Shown in pieces: positions 1 through 8,390 of a stretch of 64,000 nucleotides of DNA (positions are counted from its first letter, which is position 1; every line of letters starts with the position of its first letter). This DNA comes from RGIG3077 sp045541475 (GTDB lineage Bacteria; Bacillota; Clostridia; Oscillospirales; Ruminococcaceae). The translations under genes were made by a program, and so were the position numbers. The notes under the pieces were generated by a model that saw only the letters and a program-made list of their open reading frames with translations, ran no database searches and was not told the origin of the DNA. The stretch covers positions 60,397 through 124,396 of the forward strand of contig JAZQJI010000017.1 of NCBI GenBank assembly GCA_045541475.1, given 5' to 3'.

Positions 1-777
1 GGTACAACCTTGACACAGAGAGATGGCAATATTCCGCCGAGAATTGCCGAAACACCCATGGGTATGCTTAACTCTGTCGGACTACAAAATCCCGGAATTG
101 ATTATTTCATTCAGAATGAACTGCCATATTTACTTAAAAAAGATACTGTAATCATTGCGAATATAGCAGGCTCATCAGTTGATGAATATATAGAAGTAGC
201 TGAAAAGCTTAACGATACCGATGTCCACATGATAGAAATGAACATTTCCTGCCCAAATGTTAAAAAAGGCGGCGCAGGCTTTGGTACATCATGTGAAATG
301 GCATCAACTGTTACAAGGGCTGTCAGAAACGTTACCAAAAAGCCTTTGTGTGTAAAACTTACACCTAATGTTACAAGCATTGCAGAGATTGCAAAGGCGG
401 TTGAAGCTGAAGGTGCCGATGCGGTATCTCTTATTAATACGCTTTTGGGAATGCGAATTGATACACGCACCCGTCGACCTATTTTGCATAACAACGTAGG
501 CGGTTTAAGTGGCCCTGCTGTTCTTCCGGTTGCGGTAAGAATGGTTTGGGAGGTGCGCAACGCTGTTGATATCGATATAATCGGTATGGGTGGTATTTCA
601 AAGGGTAATGATGCAGCTGAAATTATGCTTGCCGGTGCCGATGCTGTTCAGGTAGGTGCAGCGTTATTCAACGATCCTTTTGCCTGTGTGCGTATTGTTG
701 ATGAGCTTGATAAATGGTGCAACGCCAATAATGTTGAAAAACTAAGCTCTATCAGCGGCGGTGTAATGCCATGGTAA
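1..777 (+). CDS. pyrD: Dihydroorotate dehydrogenase, catalytic subunit (5' partial)
   Basis: Oxidises dihydroorotate to orotate in UMP synthesis, in the cytoplasm. The reading frame is open from base 1, so the gene begins before the window; about 258 residues are visible against roughly 300 for the family. Class 1 signatures are present: MGMLNSVGLQNPG near the visible N-terminus, NISCPNV carrying the Cys that serves as catalytic base in class 1 enzymes, VKLTPN with the FMN/substrate Lys, and the C-terminal FMN phosphate-binding stretch GMGGIS...ADAVQVG. The context fits class 1B, which works with the PyrK electron-transfer subunit, but pyrK would lie outside the window. The stop overlaps the next gene by 7 bases, indicating one operon. 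Confidence 0.95.
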   Translation, partial: GTTLTQRDGNIPPRIAETPMGMLNSVGLQNPGIDYFIQNELPYLLKKDTVIIANIAGSSVDEYIEVAEKLNDTDVHMIEMNISCPNVKKGGAGFGTSCEMASTVTRAVRNVTKKPLCVKLTPNVTSIAEIAKAVEAEGADAVSLINTLLGMRIDTRTRRPILHNNVGGLSGPAVLPVAVRMVWEVRNAVDIDIIGMGGISKGNDAAEIMLAGADAVQVGAALFNDPFACVRIVDELDKWCNANNVEKLSSISGGVMPW

Positions 778-1436
778 CAACGGTTTATCTTGTTCGTCAT
801 GCCGCTGCCGAAGGTAACATAACAAAGGTCTTTCAGGGCAGGATTGATGCGGATTTATGCGGTTATGGTTATGACCAGCTTAATGCCTTGACAGAGCGAT
901 TTAAGGATGTTGAGATAGATAAACTATACTCAAGTCCGTTATTGCGTGCAAGAAAAACCGCCAATGCTGTTAAACCTGATATGCCTATGGAACTTGTTCC
1001 TGATTTGATGGAAATTGACGGCGGCGGATTTGAAAACGTAAAGTATTGCGATTTACCCGAAAAATTTCCCGAAGAATATGATAAATGGACATACCACATG
1101 GGCGAGTTTCAAGCGCCAAATGGTGGCGAAACCATAGCCGATGTATATAAGAGAATGAGCGAGTCTATAACAAAAATCGCAACACAGAATCTCGGCAAAA
1201 CTGTTGCTGTTGTTTCGCACGGCTGCGCTATTCGTACATTTTTATGCTTTGCAAAGGGTCTTGATTATAAAGACATAATGCAGGTTGAGTGGGCTGATAA
1301 TACCGCCGTTGCAAAGCTGATTTTTGATGAAAACAACGGTTTTTCAATTGAATATGAAAACTGTGCAAAGCACTTGCCTGATGAAATTTCAACGTTTACT
1401 CATCAAGATTGGTGGAAGCCGGTGGAACAGAAATGA
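771..1436 (+). CDS. Histidine phosphatase family protein (phosphoglycerate mutase-like)
   Basis: A 221-residue member of the histidine phosphatase (PhoE/GpmB/CobC-like) superfamily, cytoplasmic. The N-terminal motif reads LVRHAAAEGN, that is RHA instead of the commoner RHG, with the phospho-accepting His kept. The second active-site His is in VVSHGCAIRTF near residue 150. The substrate cannot be read from sequence; phosphatases of this type act on small phosphoesters. The ATG overlaps the end of pyrD, and its stop overlaps the ATG of ruvX, so the three genes are translationally coupled. A cobalamin-pathway role (CobC) is not supported by any neighbour. Confidence 0.85.
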   Translation: MVTTVYLVRHAAAEGNITKVFQGRIDADLCGYGYDQLNALTERFKDVEIDKLYSSPLLRARKTANAVKPDMPMELVPDLMEIDGGGFENVKYCDLPEKFPEEYDKWTYHMGEFQAPNGGETIADVYKRMSESITKIATQNLGKTVAVVSHGCAIRTFLCFAKGLDYKDIMQVEWADNTAVAKLIFDENNGFSIEYENCAKHLPDEISTFTHQDWWKPVEQK

Positions 1437-1852
1437 TTATAATGTCAGTTGATTACGGCGATGCCCGAACAGGCATTGCTTCTTGTGGAATATCCGAGAT
1501 GATGGCAAGTCCCGTTTGTACAATTTTTGAGTATAACTTTGAAAAGTGTATCCGGAAGGCGAGTGATATTGCAAAGGAAATCGGCGCACAACAGATAGTT
1601 ATCGGATTGCCGCTTAATATGAACGGCACCGAAACAGACAGAGCTGAAAAATGCCGATTATTTGCTCAAAAGCTTGAAGAATTATCAGGAATTGAAACTG
1701 TTATGTGGGATGAGCGCGGCACTACAATATCTGCTCATAGCTTTTTGAATGAAACAAACACAAGGGGCAAAAAGCGTAAAGCTGTTGTGGATTCCGTTGC
1801 GGCTGTAATTATTCTTGAGAGTTACCTTGCTTATCGCAAAAATAATAAATAA
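1433..1852 (+). CDS. ruvX: Putative pre-16S rRNA nuclease / Holliday junction resolvase-like YqgF
   Basis: A 139-residue RNase H-fold protein of the YqgF/RuvX family, implicated in maturation of the 5' end of 16S rRNA. The N-terminal strand carries the catalytic Asp in VDYGDARTG; the middle has IGLPLNMNG; WDERGTT and the C-terminal DSVAAVIILESYL supply the other acidic residues. I chose ATG 1433, which overlaps the upstream stop (ATGA), rather than an upstream TTG at 1409, because the family begins a few residues before the DYG motif. A strong bidirectional terminator follows at once. Confidence 0.9.
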   Translation: MIIMSVDYGDARTGIASCGISEMMASPVCTIFEYNFEKCIRKASDIAKEIGAQQIVIGLPLNMNGTETDRAEKCRLFAQKLEELSGIETVMWDERGTTISAHSFLNETNTRGKKRKAVVDSVAAVIILESYLAYRKNNK

Positions 1853-1853
1853 A

Positions 1854-1896
1854 CTAAGCCGAAAGAGTTGAATTTCTCTTTCGGCTTAGTTTTTTT
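1854..1896. terminator. Intrinsic terminator shared by convergent genes
   Basis: A perfect 14-bp stem (1854-1867 with 1876-1889; left arm CTAAGCCGAAAGAG) has an 8-base loop and is followed by seven T. It ends the pyrD-phosphatase-ruvX operon. The minus-strand S1-domain gene stops just beyond it, and an AT-rich tract lies on the other side, so it may work in both directions. Confidence 0.9.
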
Positions 1897-1900
1897 GATA

Positions 1901-2821
1901 TCAAAACTGTGTCGCAATAATTTTTGGGCAATCTGGTGCTGAATAAACCCAATTTTTAATTTTTCCGCTGTCAATATAGTATTTCAATGGGGGTGTAACA
2001 GCGGATTCTTTTTCAAAGCTTTCCACAATGATTAACTTGATTTTCATTTTTTCAGGTATAATTGATTTTATGTAAACACTCACACTCTGACCAACGGCGA
2101 TATCGCATCGAACCTCAGCCAGTCCTGCAAGATTTGGTGCTAATTCTACGAAAATACCATAATCTTCAACTGAACGCACTATTCCCGTTACAGTTTCTCC
2201 AATGCAGAAATTCTCTGCATTCTCGCTCCACGTGCCTAATAATTCTTTGTGCGAAAGCCAGATTTTACCTTCGTTCCAACCTTTTACAATAACCTTAACA
2301 TTCTGTCCGATTGCAAATCTGTCCTTTGGGTGAGAAATGCGCGAAATTGAAATAACATCTATAGGTATTAGTGATGGAATACCGCATCCGATATCAACAA
2401 AAGCACCAAACTGTTCAAGATGCGTTATTTTTGCATCAATAATATCGCCGTTTTCAAGTTTTTTGATGTACTCATTCATACAGATTTGCTGTGCGTTTTT
2501 GCGAGATAAAATAGCAAGTTTTTCTCCGTTTTCGTCGGTTGTTATTTGCGATACAGTAAAGCAAACAGGCTTGTTAACGCGAGAAATTAGAGCAATATCC
2601 CTCGTGCTTCCGTCATCAATACCCAAAGCCCCTTCGTTTCGTGGAATTATTGCATTCATGCAGGGCAGTTTTATGTGCAGATTATGTTCTTTATCGCACA
2701 TATATGCAATCGCTTCAAGTATGGTTGAGCTTTTACAACAAGCTTTAAGCGATGCGGGGGTTGCAATCAATTCAGCATTTGATTGTTCTAAAAAAAGTTT
2801 TCCTTCAGGATAAAATTTCAT
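1901..2821 (-). CDS. S1 RNA-binding domain protein
   Basis: A 306-residue protein with two clear S1 (OB-fold) domains at about residues 120-195 (GDIIDAKITHLEQFGAFVDIG) and 205-268 (GETVTGIVRSVEDYGIFVELAP). A degenerate S1-like region lies near 45-115. It resembles the short S1-type proteins of Clostridia, distant relatives of ribosomal protein S1, and probably binds RNA in the cytoplasm. A role on the ribosome is inference. A good GGGAGG ribosome binding site precedes the ATG. The gene stands alone between two terminators. Confidence 0.75.
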   Translation of the reverse strand: MKFYPEGKLFLEQSNAELIATPASLKACCKSSTILEAIAYMCDKEHNLHIKLPCMNAIIPRNEGALGIDDGSTRDIALISRVNKPVCFTVSQITTDENGEKLAILSRKNAQQICMNEYIKKLENGDIIDAKITHLEQFGAFVDIGCGIPSLIPIDVISISRISHPKDRFAIGQNVKVIVKGWNEGKIWLSHKELLGTWSENAENFCIGETVTGIVRSVEDYGIFVELAPNLAGLAEVRCDIAVGQSVSVYIKSIIPEKMKIKLIIVESFEKESAVTPPLKYYIDSGKIKNWVYSAPDCPKIIATQF

Positions 2822-2991
2822 TTTGTACCTCCCGTGATGTTTACGGTATAACTTTTGGTTAAATCCATTAAAATATATGCAGCCGTCATCACTTTGATAC
2901 TATCGAAATTTGTCACAAAATATTTTTTGCGCAATATTATATATAAGCAGACTCAAATGTGGTGTGTTTTGGGTTTTGCTTTAATATAAAT

Positions 2992-3021
2992 GGGCGGCAG
3001 AAAATTAACTTTCTGCCGCCC
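2992..3021 (-). terminator. Terminator of the regulator-kinase-mutase operon
   Basis: A perfect 12-bp GC-rich stem (arms 2992-3003 and 3010-3021, GGGCGGCAGAAA) with a 6-base loop begins 10 bases after the minus-strand apgM stop. On the minus strand it is followed by ATTTATATT, a weak U-tract. The 2822-2991 stretch upstream of the S1 gene otherwise shows only AT-rich promoter-like DNA. Confidence 0.8.
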
Positions 3022-3030
3022 TTGTGGATT

Positions 3031-4281
3031 TTATATATCATTGATTGTTTCAAGATTTTTTTTATCTTCTAAAGCCTCACATAAAAACTCATCCATAATA
3101 GTGTGACCTTTTTCAATGTAAATTCCGCTTGCCTTTGCTGTAGCCTCGCTGAATGTATCAGCACCGTCAAAATCTTCTCTGCGTGAATACATCAAAAAGG
3201 GAACAGGGTCATTTGTGTGTGTTTTAAGCGAAAGTGGAGTAGGATGATCAGGCATAATCAAAATCTTGTAGTTCTTGTATTTTTCAAGCTCATCAAGAAT
3301 AGGACCTAAAACCTTTTCGTCGATAATTTCAATTGATTTTACCTTGTTTTCAATTTCGCAGCGGTGACCACATTCATCGGGAGCTTCAATATGTACATAA
3401 ACAAAATCCTGACCGTTTTCAAACTCTTCAAGAGCAGCCTTTGCCTTGCCTTCAAAGTTTGTGTCAATGTATCCCGTTGCATCATCAACAAACACAACGT
3501 TCATCTCAGCAAATTTGCCTATACCTTTTAAAAGGTCAACTGCGGATATCATGGAAGCCTTTACGCCGTATTTGCCCTCAAAGGAGTCAAGCTCAGCACG
3601 TTTGCCTTCGCCCCACAACCAAATTGCATTGGCAGGACGCAGATTTTTTCTTATTCTTTCAAGGTTAACAGGGTGTGTTGATAAAAGTTCGTGAGCTTTT
3701 TTCATCAAATCATAAAGACCTGCAGCGTTCTCGTGCTTCGGAACATAGTCCTTAACACACTGACCTGTAATATCGTGAGGGGGAGTAAGCTCGCCCACAT
3801 CAAGCGTACCATTTTTCCAAATAAGACAATGACGATAGCTTACGCCGTTATAAAATCTGAAAATCTCATCTCCGAGCTTTTCCTGCAAAAACATTACCAG
3901 CTCTCTTGCTTCGTAAGATGAAATATCGCCGGCGCAATAATCAACCATAGTTTTGTCTTCAAAGTTTTCAGCAGTGCTTAAAGTTACAAGGTTACATCTC
4001 AAAGCAATGTCAGTATCAAACATATCAATACCGATGCTGCCCGCTTCAAGAGGGGATCTGCCTGTGTAGTATTTTTCGGGATCGTAGCCCAATACGGAAA
4101 GATTAGCAACATCGCTGCCGGGTTTTAAATTATCGGCAACAGTTTTGCACAAGCCGATTTTTGCAGTTTTTGCAAGTTTGTCCATGTTAGGTTTATATGC
4201 AGCCTCCATGGGAGTTTTGCCGCCTAATTCCTTCATCGGATAGTCAGCCATGCCATCGCATAACAAAACAAGATATTTCAT
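3031..4281 (-). CDS. apgM: Cofactor-independent phosphoglycerate mutase-like protein (ApgM/homoserine kinase-like)
   Basis: A 416-residue alkaline-phosphatase-superfamily enzyme of the archaeal-type phosphoglycerate mutase family. Metal and active-site segments are LLCDGMADYP at the N-terminus, GSDVANLSVLGYDP (the phospho-accepting Ser), HIEAPDECGH and MPDHPTP. In bacteria this family holds true 2,3-bisphosphoglycerate-independent mutases and also a branch proposed to act as homoserine kinase. No threonine-pathway gene is adjacent, so the substrate is undecided. It lies 17 bases after the sensor kinase gene with its own AAAGGAA site, so it appears to be the third gene of a regulator-kinase-mutase operon. 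Confidence 0.85.
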   Translation of the reverse strand: MKYLVLLCDGMADYPMKELGGKTPMEAAYKPNMDKLAKTAKIGLCKTVADNLKPGSDVANLSVLGYDPEKYYTGRSPLEAGSIGIDMFDTDIALRCNLVTLSTAENFEDKTMVDYCAGDISSYEARELVMFLQEKLGDEIFRFYNGVSYRHCLIWKNGTLDVGELTPPHDITGQCVKDYVPKHENAAGLYDLMKKAHELLSTHPVNLERIRKNLRPANAIWLWGEGKRAELDSFEGKYGVKASMISAVDLLKGIGKFAEMNVVFVDDATGYIDTNFEGKAKAALEEFENGQDFVYVHIEAPDECGHRCEIENKVKSIEIIDEKVLGPILDELEKYKNYKILIMPDHPTPLSLKTHTNDPVPFLMYSRREDFDGADTFSEATAKASGIYIEKGHTIMDEFLCEALEDKKNLETINDI

Positions 4282-4298
4282 AATAATCGTTCCTTTCT

Positions 4299-5708
4299 TT
4301 ATTGTGTATCTTTATTTGAAATTGTTATTTTTGAAAGAGTAAAGCTAAAAACGCTTCCCTTGCCGTAAATTGAACGGACGCTTATTGCGCCGTTGTGAGC
4401 GTCAACAATCATTTTAGCAAGCGGCAGACCTAAACCGTAACCGCCCATGCTTGATTTAATCTTATCTACCTGATAAAACCTTTGCCAAACAGCGTCAATG
4501 TCTTCAGCGGCAATACCTATGCCGTTATCTTCAACCTCGCCTCTAATCATATCGCCTGTTTGCTTTAACGTCACTTTGATATATCCACCGTTTTTGCCAT
4601 ATTTAATTGCGTTTGATATAAGGTTTATCAAAAGTCGCATGATTAAGGTTTGGTCAGCCTCTATCATGATATTTTCGTCTATATTTTTGATAATTGTTAT
4701 ATTCTTGCGGTCAGCGTTATCTTCCATGTCTTCGCATATCATCAACGCTGTTTCACTTAAATCAAATTCATCACAGCAAAGTTTTAAACGCTTATCATCA
4801 CCTCGTGAAAGCATAAGCAATTCAGATATCAAACCGGACATTTTCATGGACTGCTTTAATATTTTTTCAAGACAGTCCCTGTTTTCCTGTGATAAATCAT
4901 CAGATTCAAGTAAATATTCACACTGTGAAATGATAATCGCAATTGGCGTTTGCAATTCGTGTGAAGCATTGTCAGAAAATCTTTTTTCACTTTCAAAGGA
5001 ACGTTGAAGTCTGTCAAACATTGAATTGAATGTTTCCGAAAGTTTGTAGATCTCATCATTTGGCGATACACTATCCGCAATGTTGATGCGTTCATTCAAA
5101 TCGCTTCCGCCGGTGATTTTGGTCGCTGTATGTATAATTCGGTTTATCGGTTTAAAAGCTATTTTTGTGGTGATATATCCTGCAATAATTACAATAATCA
5201 ACATTATAGGCAACGCAAGAATAAATACTTCTGCACTTAAATCAGCGGTAGAACTAAGCGGGATTGTAGCAAAAACGCCGCGTACCCATGCTGTTCCGAA
5301 ACCGTCGATTTCGGTCATTATATCGTAAATATAAAAATCCTTGTTTTTTTCACCAATAGACTGTAAGCTTTCGTGCTCCAGGTCGATATCTGATGACTGC
5401 ATTGTAAGGCCGCCATAAATCAGCGTACGGTTTTTGTCAAAAACCGCAATTTCAATACTTTCTGCAAGACAAAGAGATTGAGCATAATTTGAAATAGTTA
5501 TGTTGCCGTTTTTATATTCAATATCGTCAGCGGCAATTTGCACTGTGTTGATAAGCCTTTGCTGTGCATAATCGTGTGTAATTTTTTTGTCTATATGGCT
5601 TATAAATAACGCTGCCGAAAGCAGAATAACGGTAAGAATTAAAGTATACCACAAAGTTACCTTAACCGTAATGGAAAGCTTGTATCTTTTAATTTTGTTC
5701 GTTGCCAT
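4299..5708 (-). CDS. Two-component sensor histidine kinase
   Basis: A 469-residue membrane kinase. Transmembrane helices lie at about residues 17-38 and 160-181, flanking an extracytoplasmic sensor domain of about 120 residues with no recognised fold. A HAMP linker (about 182-235), a HisKA domain with the phosphorylated His near residue 250 (ASHELQTPIA) and a HATPase domain follow, the last with N-box LISNAIKYG, G1 DNGIGI, F-box WQRFYQVD and G2 GGYGLGLPLAK. All catalytic boxes are intact. The start codon lies inside the end of the response regulator gene (20-base overlap), so this is its cognate kinase. The signal is unknown. Confidence 0.93.
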   Translation of the reverse strand: MATNKIKRYKLSITVKVTLWYTLILTVILLSAALFISHIDKKITHDYAQQRLINTVQIAADDIEYKNGNITISNYAQSLCLAESIEIAVFDKNRTLIYGGLTMQSSDIDLEHESLQSIGEKNKDFYIYDIMTEIDGFGTAWVRGVFATIPLSSTADLSAEVFILALPIMLIIVIIAGYITTKIAFKPINRIIHTATKITGGSDLNERINIADSVSPNDEIYKLSETFNSMFDRLQRSFESEKRFSDNASHELQTPIAIIISQCEYLLESDDLSQENRDCLEKILKQSMKMSGLISELLMLSRGDDKRLKLCCDEFDLSETALMICEDMEDNADRKNITIIKNIDENIMIEADQTLIMRLLINLISNAIKYGKNGGYIKVTLKQTGDMIRGEVEDNGIGIAAEDIDAVWQRFYQVDKIKSSMGGYGLGLPLAKMIVDAHNGAISVRSIYGKGSVFSFTLSKITISNKDTQ

Positions 5709-6384
5709 TACTGCACCCGCTTTTTAAAACATAACCTGAATTTCTGATTGTATGTATAAGCTTGTTTTCGTAATTGTCATCAATTTTTTTGCGAAGATAC
5801 CGTATATAAACACGCACAACCGATGTATCACCTTCAAAATCAAAATTGCATATATGTTCTTCAATTTTTTCTTTCGAAATGACAATGCCCTCGTTGCGTA
5901 TAAGATATTCCAAAACGGCAAATTCTTTATTTGAAAGGGTGATTGGGTTGCCTGCACGGGATACTGTTTTTTTGTCACAATCAACTATTAAATCATCAAC
6001 AGTAAAAACATTTGTAAGATTATCTGATTTTCTGCGGAATACTACACGAAGCCTTGCTAAAAGCTCATCAAAAGAAAACGGCTTTGTCAGATAATCATCT
6101 GCGCCTGCATCAAGACCAAGAACTCTATCGCTGATATCACGTTTTGCAGTAAGCAGAATAACAGGAGTAGAGATTCTGCAGCTGCGCATTTTTCTTAGTG
6201 CAGTAATGCCGTCAACCTTTGGCATCATAATATCCATAATAATTGCATCGTAATCGCAGTTTTGCGCGTAATATAGTGCGTCATCGCCGTTAAAGCAGCT
6301 ATCGACACTATATCCTGCATTTTTCAGCCGTTTTGAAATTATTTCATTAAGGTCAGGCTCATCCTCAGCTATAAGGATACGCAT
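5689..6384 (-). CDS. OmpR/PhoB-family response regulator
   Basis: A 231-residue cytoplasmic transcription factor. The receiver domain (1-118) has the acidic pocket EDE at 7-9, phospho-acceptor Asp51 (IIMDIMMP) and Lys101 (LTKPFS). The C-terminal winged helix (about 128-222) has the OmpR pattern LSNKEFAVLEYLI...VRVYIRYLRKKI. It is the first gene of the operon with the kinase and the ApgM-like enzyme, read from a good promoter just upstream. A short dyad beside the transcription start (ACACA-C-TGTGT at 6406-6416) may be where it regulates itself. Confidence 0.95.
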   Translation of the reverse strand: MRILIAEDEPDLNEIISKRLKNAGYSVDSCFNGDDALYYAQNCDYDAIIMDIMMPKVDGITALRKMRSCRISTPVILLTAKRDISDRVLGLDAGADDYLTKPFSFDELLARLRVVFRRKSDNLTNVFTVDDLIVDCDKKTVSRAGNPITLSNKEFAVLEYLIRNEGIVISKEKIEEHICNFDFEGDTSVVRVYIRYLRKKIDDNYENKLIHTIRNSGYVLKSGCSNGNEQN

Positions 6385-6423
6385 TGGTATTCACCCCTTT
6401 AAAACACACACTGTGTCACTTGC

Positions 6424-6452
6424 ATTATATCACAAACTAACGTTAAAATCAA
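6424..6452 (-). promoter_or_regulatory. Promoter of the two-component system operon
   Basis: On the minus strand, -35 TTGATT (6447-6452), a 17-base spacer, and a perfect -10 TATAAT (6424-6429). Transcription would start near 6417, about 33 bases before the regulator ATG. The divergent stretch 6453-6683 is AT-rich, and I see no gene in it. Confidence 0.8.
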
Positions 6453-6683
6453 GCGTTTTTATAATATATTGATATACCATGCAATTTAACGTTTGTTTAA
6501 CATTGATATAATAAAATATATTTTACGGATGTAAAGTGCTTGCGGCATTACCTGCAATTTTGCCGCAATATTTGCTTTGATTACGATTTGAAATACTCAT
6601 GCATGGCGCTGCGGCTGTGTGTGAGTATTTTGCTTTGTGAAAAGTATACAAATATGTGGGGTGTTATCCGTCAAAATGAATGA

Positions 6684-6712
6684 TTGACTTTTGAAGATAT
6701 TTATAGTAAAAT
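6684..6712 (+). promoter_or_regulatory. Promoter of the solute-binding protein gene
   Basis: -35 TTGACT (6684-6689), a 17-base spacer, and -10 TAAAAT (6707-6712). It leaves an untranslated leader of about 90 bases that contains the inverted repeat at 6761-6774. Confidence 0.75.
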
Positions 6713-6760
6713 TATATCTAATGATAATGAGCTGCTTGTGCGGCTTATTGTTTTGCAAAT

Positions 6761-6774
6761 AATCGGAAACGATT
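6761..6774. promoter_or_regulatory. Inverted repeat, candidate LacI-family operator
   Basis: AATCGGAAACGATT is an inverted repeat with arms AATCG/CGATT around GAAA, downstream of the promoter and about 37 bases before the ATG of the sugar-type solute-binding protein. LacI-family repressors favour dyads of this kind. It is less like a catabolite-response (CcpA) site. No regulator gene lies next to it. Confidence 0.45.
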
Positions 6775-6810
6775 ACATTTTTGTTAAATAATCAAATAAG
6801 GAGGATGATT

Positions 6811-8271
6811 ATGAAAAAATATCAGAAGATTTTTTCACTGTTGCTTGCAATCAGCATGATGTCTGCCACAATGGCATCCTGCGGCAAGGACGACGATAAC
6901 GGCGGAAGCGAAGTAGTTTCCGGTACATCCGTTACAGCAAACGATTATGAATGGAGTGGTGACGATGTTTCTATCGAAACAGAAACAGTTCGTGACCAGC
7001 TTGATGAGGAAAGAGATATAAACGGACAGAGCATTGTTTGGCTCGGTTCTTACTATATGAACCCGACTGAATCTTCTCCCGACCGTTCAAACGCTTTGGC
7101 TATGTTTGAAGACGAATTTGGCGGCAAGGTTGAAGATGTTGTAGTTGGCTCAACAGAACTTTTCGATAAGCTTTCCGCTATGATTCTTGGTGGTGAGCAG
7201 GTTGACTTTTTCGATTATCAGTGGCTTGCAATTCCTAACGGTGTATATAAAGAACAATACCAGCCTATCGACAGCATTGTAGACCTTGAACATGAAATTT
7301 GGGACGATGTTGAAGGCTTTACAGAAATGTTTGAAGTTAACGGCGAGCATTACATGGTTCCGCTTGATATAGCAGATAGTTCTGTAATTACATATAGCCG
7401 TTCTTTGATGGTTGAAGAAGGTCTTGAAGATCCGTATGAGCTTTTCAAAAATGGCGAATGGACATGGTCCAAGTTTGAAAGCATGATGGAAACCTTTAAG
7501 AACAACGCAGCTGAAGGTGAAGTTAGATACGGCATTAACGGTTGGATTGGTCAGGCTTTGATGCAGTCTGCAGGTGTTGCTGTTGTTGAAAATGAAGACG
7601 GCACATTCGTTAACAATATCCACGCTCCCGAACTTGAGCAGTACGGCTTGCTTTTGCAGAATATGGCTTCTCAGAACCTTTATGATCCTTCATGGAAGTC
7701 CTACTTCCCCGAAGATAATCTTACATTGTTCTACGGTATGGGTACATGGACTCTCAAAGAATCCAATAACAAGAACCCCGAAGGCGATATCTTTATCGTT
7801 CCCATGCCTAAGTATGATGAAGCTGATGAACATTATATGTCTGTTGATATTCATTCTTATATGTGGGTTAAAAACTCCACAAAGGGCGATGCAGTAGGTA
7901 TCTTCCTTGAATGTGAAAGACTTGCTTGCATTGATGATGATTTTGTTGATGCAGCTAAGGAAAAAGCTATGCTTCCCGATGCTTCTAATGCATCAGGTAC
8001 AGCTTGCGGTTGGACGGAAGAGCAGTATGATTTCATCATGAGCTGGAAGGATCCCGATGTTGTAACACCTATGTTTGATTTCGGCTTCGGTATCTCTACA
8101 AGAATGGCAACTGACGGTGACTACACATTTGAAGGTAAGGGCGTTATGAACAACCTTTCAAGCGCACTTATCACATTCAGTGCTGTTGACGGTTATCCCG
8201 GAACATGGGCAGAGCTTGTTACTATGTACGAAACTGTTATCGATGAGGAATTGTCGGTATACAATAACTAA
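6811..8271 (+). CDS. ABC transporter extracellular solute-binding lipoprotein (family 1)
   Basis: A 486-residue substrate-binding lipoprotein, anchored outside the membrane. The start is ATG 6811, six bases after AAGGAGG. Residues 1-25 form a lipoprotein signal peptide (KKYQKIFSLLLAIS...) ending in a lipobox with Cys in TMASCGKDDD, followed by an acidic, Gly/Ser-rich linker. The mature part has the family 1 (sugar/oligosaccharide) character: NGEHYMVPLD, ELFKNGEWTWSKF and a late Trp-rich region. No permease or ATPase gene is nearby; it stands alone between its promoter and a terminator, so it must share transport partners encoded elsewhere or act as a sensor. The ligand is unknown. Confidence 0.9.
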   Translation: MKKYQKIFSLLLAISMMSATMASCGKDDDNGGSEVVSGTSVTANDYEWSGDDVSIETETVRDQLDEERDINGQSIVWLGSYYMNPTESSPDRSNALAMFEDEFGGKVEDVVVGSTELFDKLSAMILGGEQVDFFDYQWLAIPNGVYKEQYQPIDSIVDLEHEIWDDVEGFTEMFEVNGEHYMVPLDIADSSVITYSRSLMVEEGLEDPYELFKNGEWTWSKFESMMETFKNNAAEGEVRYGINGWIGQALMQSAGVAVVENEDGTFVNNIHAPELEQYGLLLQNMASQNLYDPSWKSYFPEDNLTLFYGMGTWTLKESNNKNPEGDIFIVPMPKYDEADEHYMSVDIHSYMWVKNSTKGDAVGIFLECERLACIDDDFVDAAKEKAMLPDASNASGTACGWTEEQYDFIMSWKDPDVVTPMFDFGFGISTRMATDGDYTFEGKGVMNNLSSALITFSAVDGYPGTWAELVTMYETVIDEELSVYNN

Positions 8272-8285
8272 GTAAAACTTAAAGC

Positions 8286-8313
8286 GGAAAGGCGTTTTGC
8301 CTTTCCTCTTTTT
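8286..8313 (+). terminator. Terminator of the solute-binding protein gene
   Basis: An 8-bp stem GGAAAGGC/GCCTTTCC (8286-8293 and 8299-8306), loop GTTTT, followed by TCTTTTT, lies 14 bases after the stop codon. Confidence 0.85.
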
Positions 8314-8346
8314 ATATCTTATCTGAATTAATATGCCATAACTATA

Positions 8347-8385
8347 AAATCCCACAAAGTGAGTTATCTTCTTTGTGGGATTTTT
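8347..8385. terminator. Terminator of nifS-nifU, possibly bidirectional
   Basis: A 13-bp stem AAATCCCACAAAG/CTTTGTGGGATTT (8347-8359 and 8371-8383) with an 11-base loop sits between the convergent solute-binding protein and nifU genes. It reads as a terminator with T-rich flanks on both sides. Confidence 0.8.
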
Positions 8386-8390
8386 CATTT

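Noticed and set aside
6761..6774. Catabolite-response (CcpA) site upstream of the solute-binding protein
   Set aside because: The dyad has the LacI-family look, but the TGNAANCG pattern of a cre site is not met.
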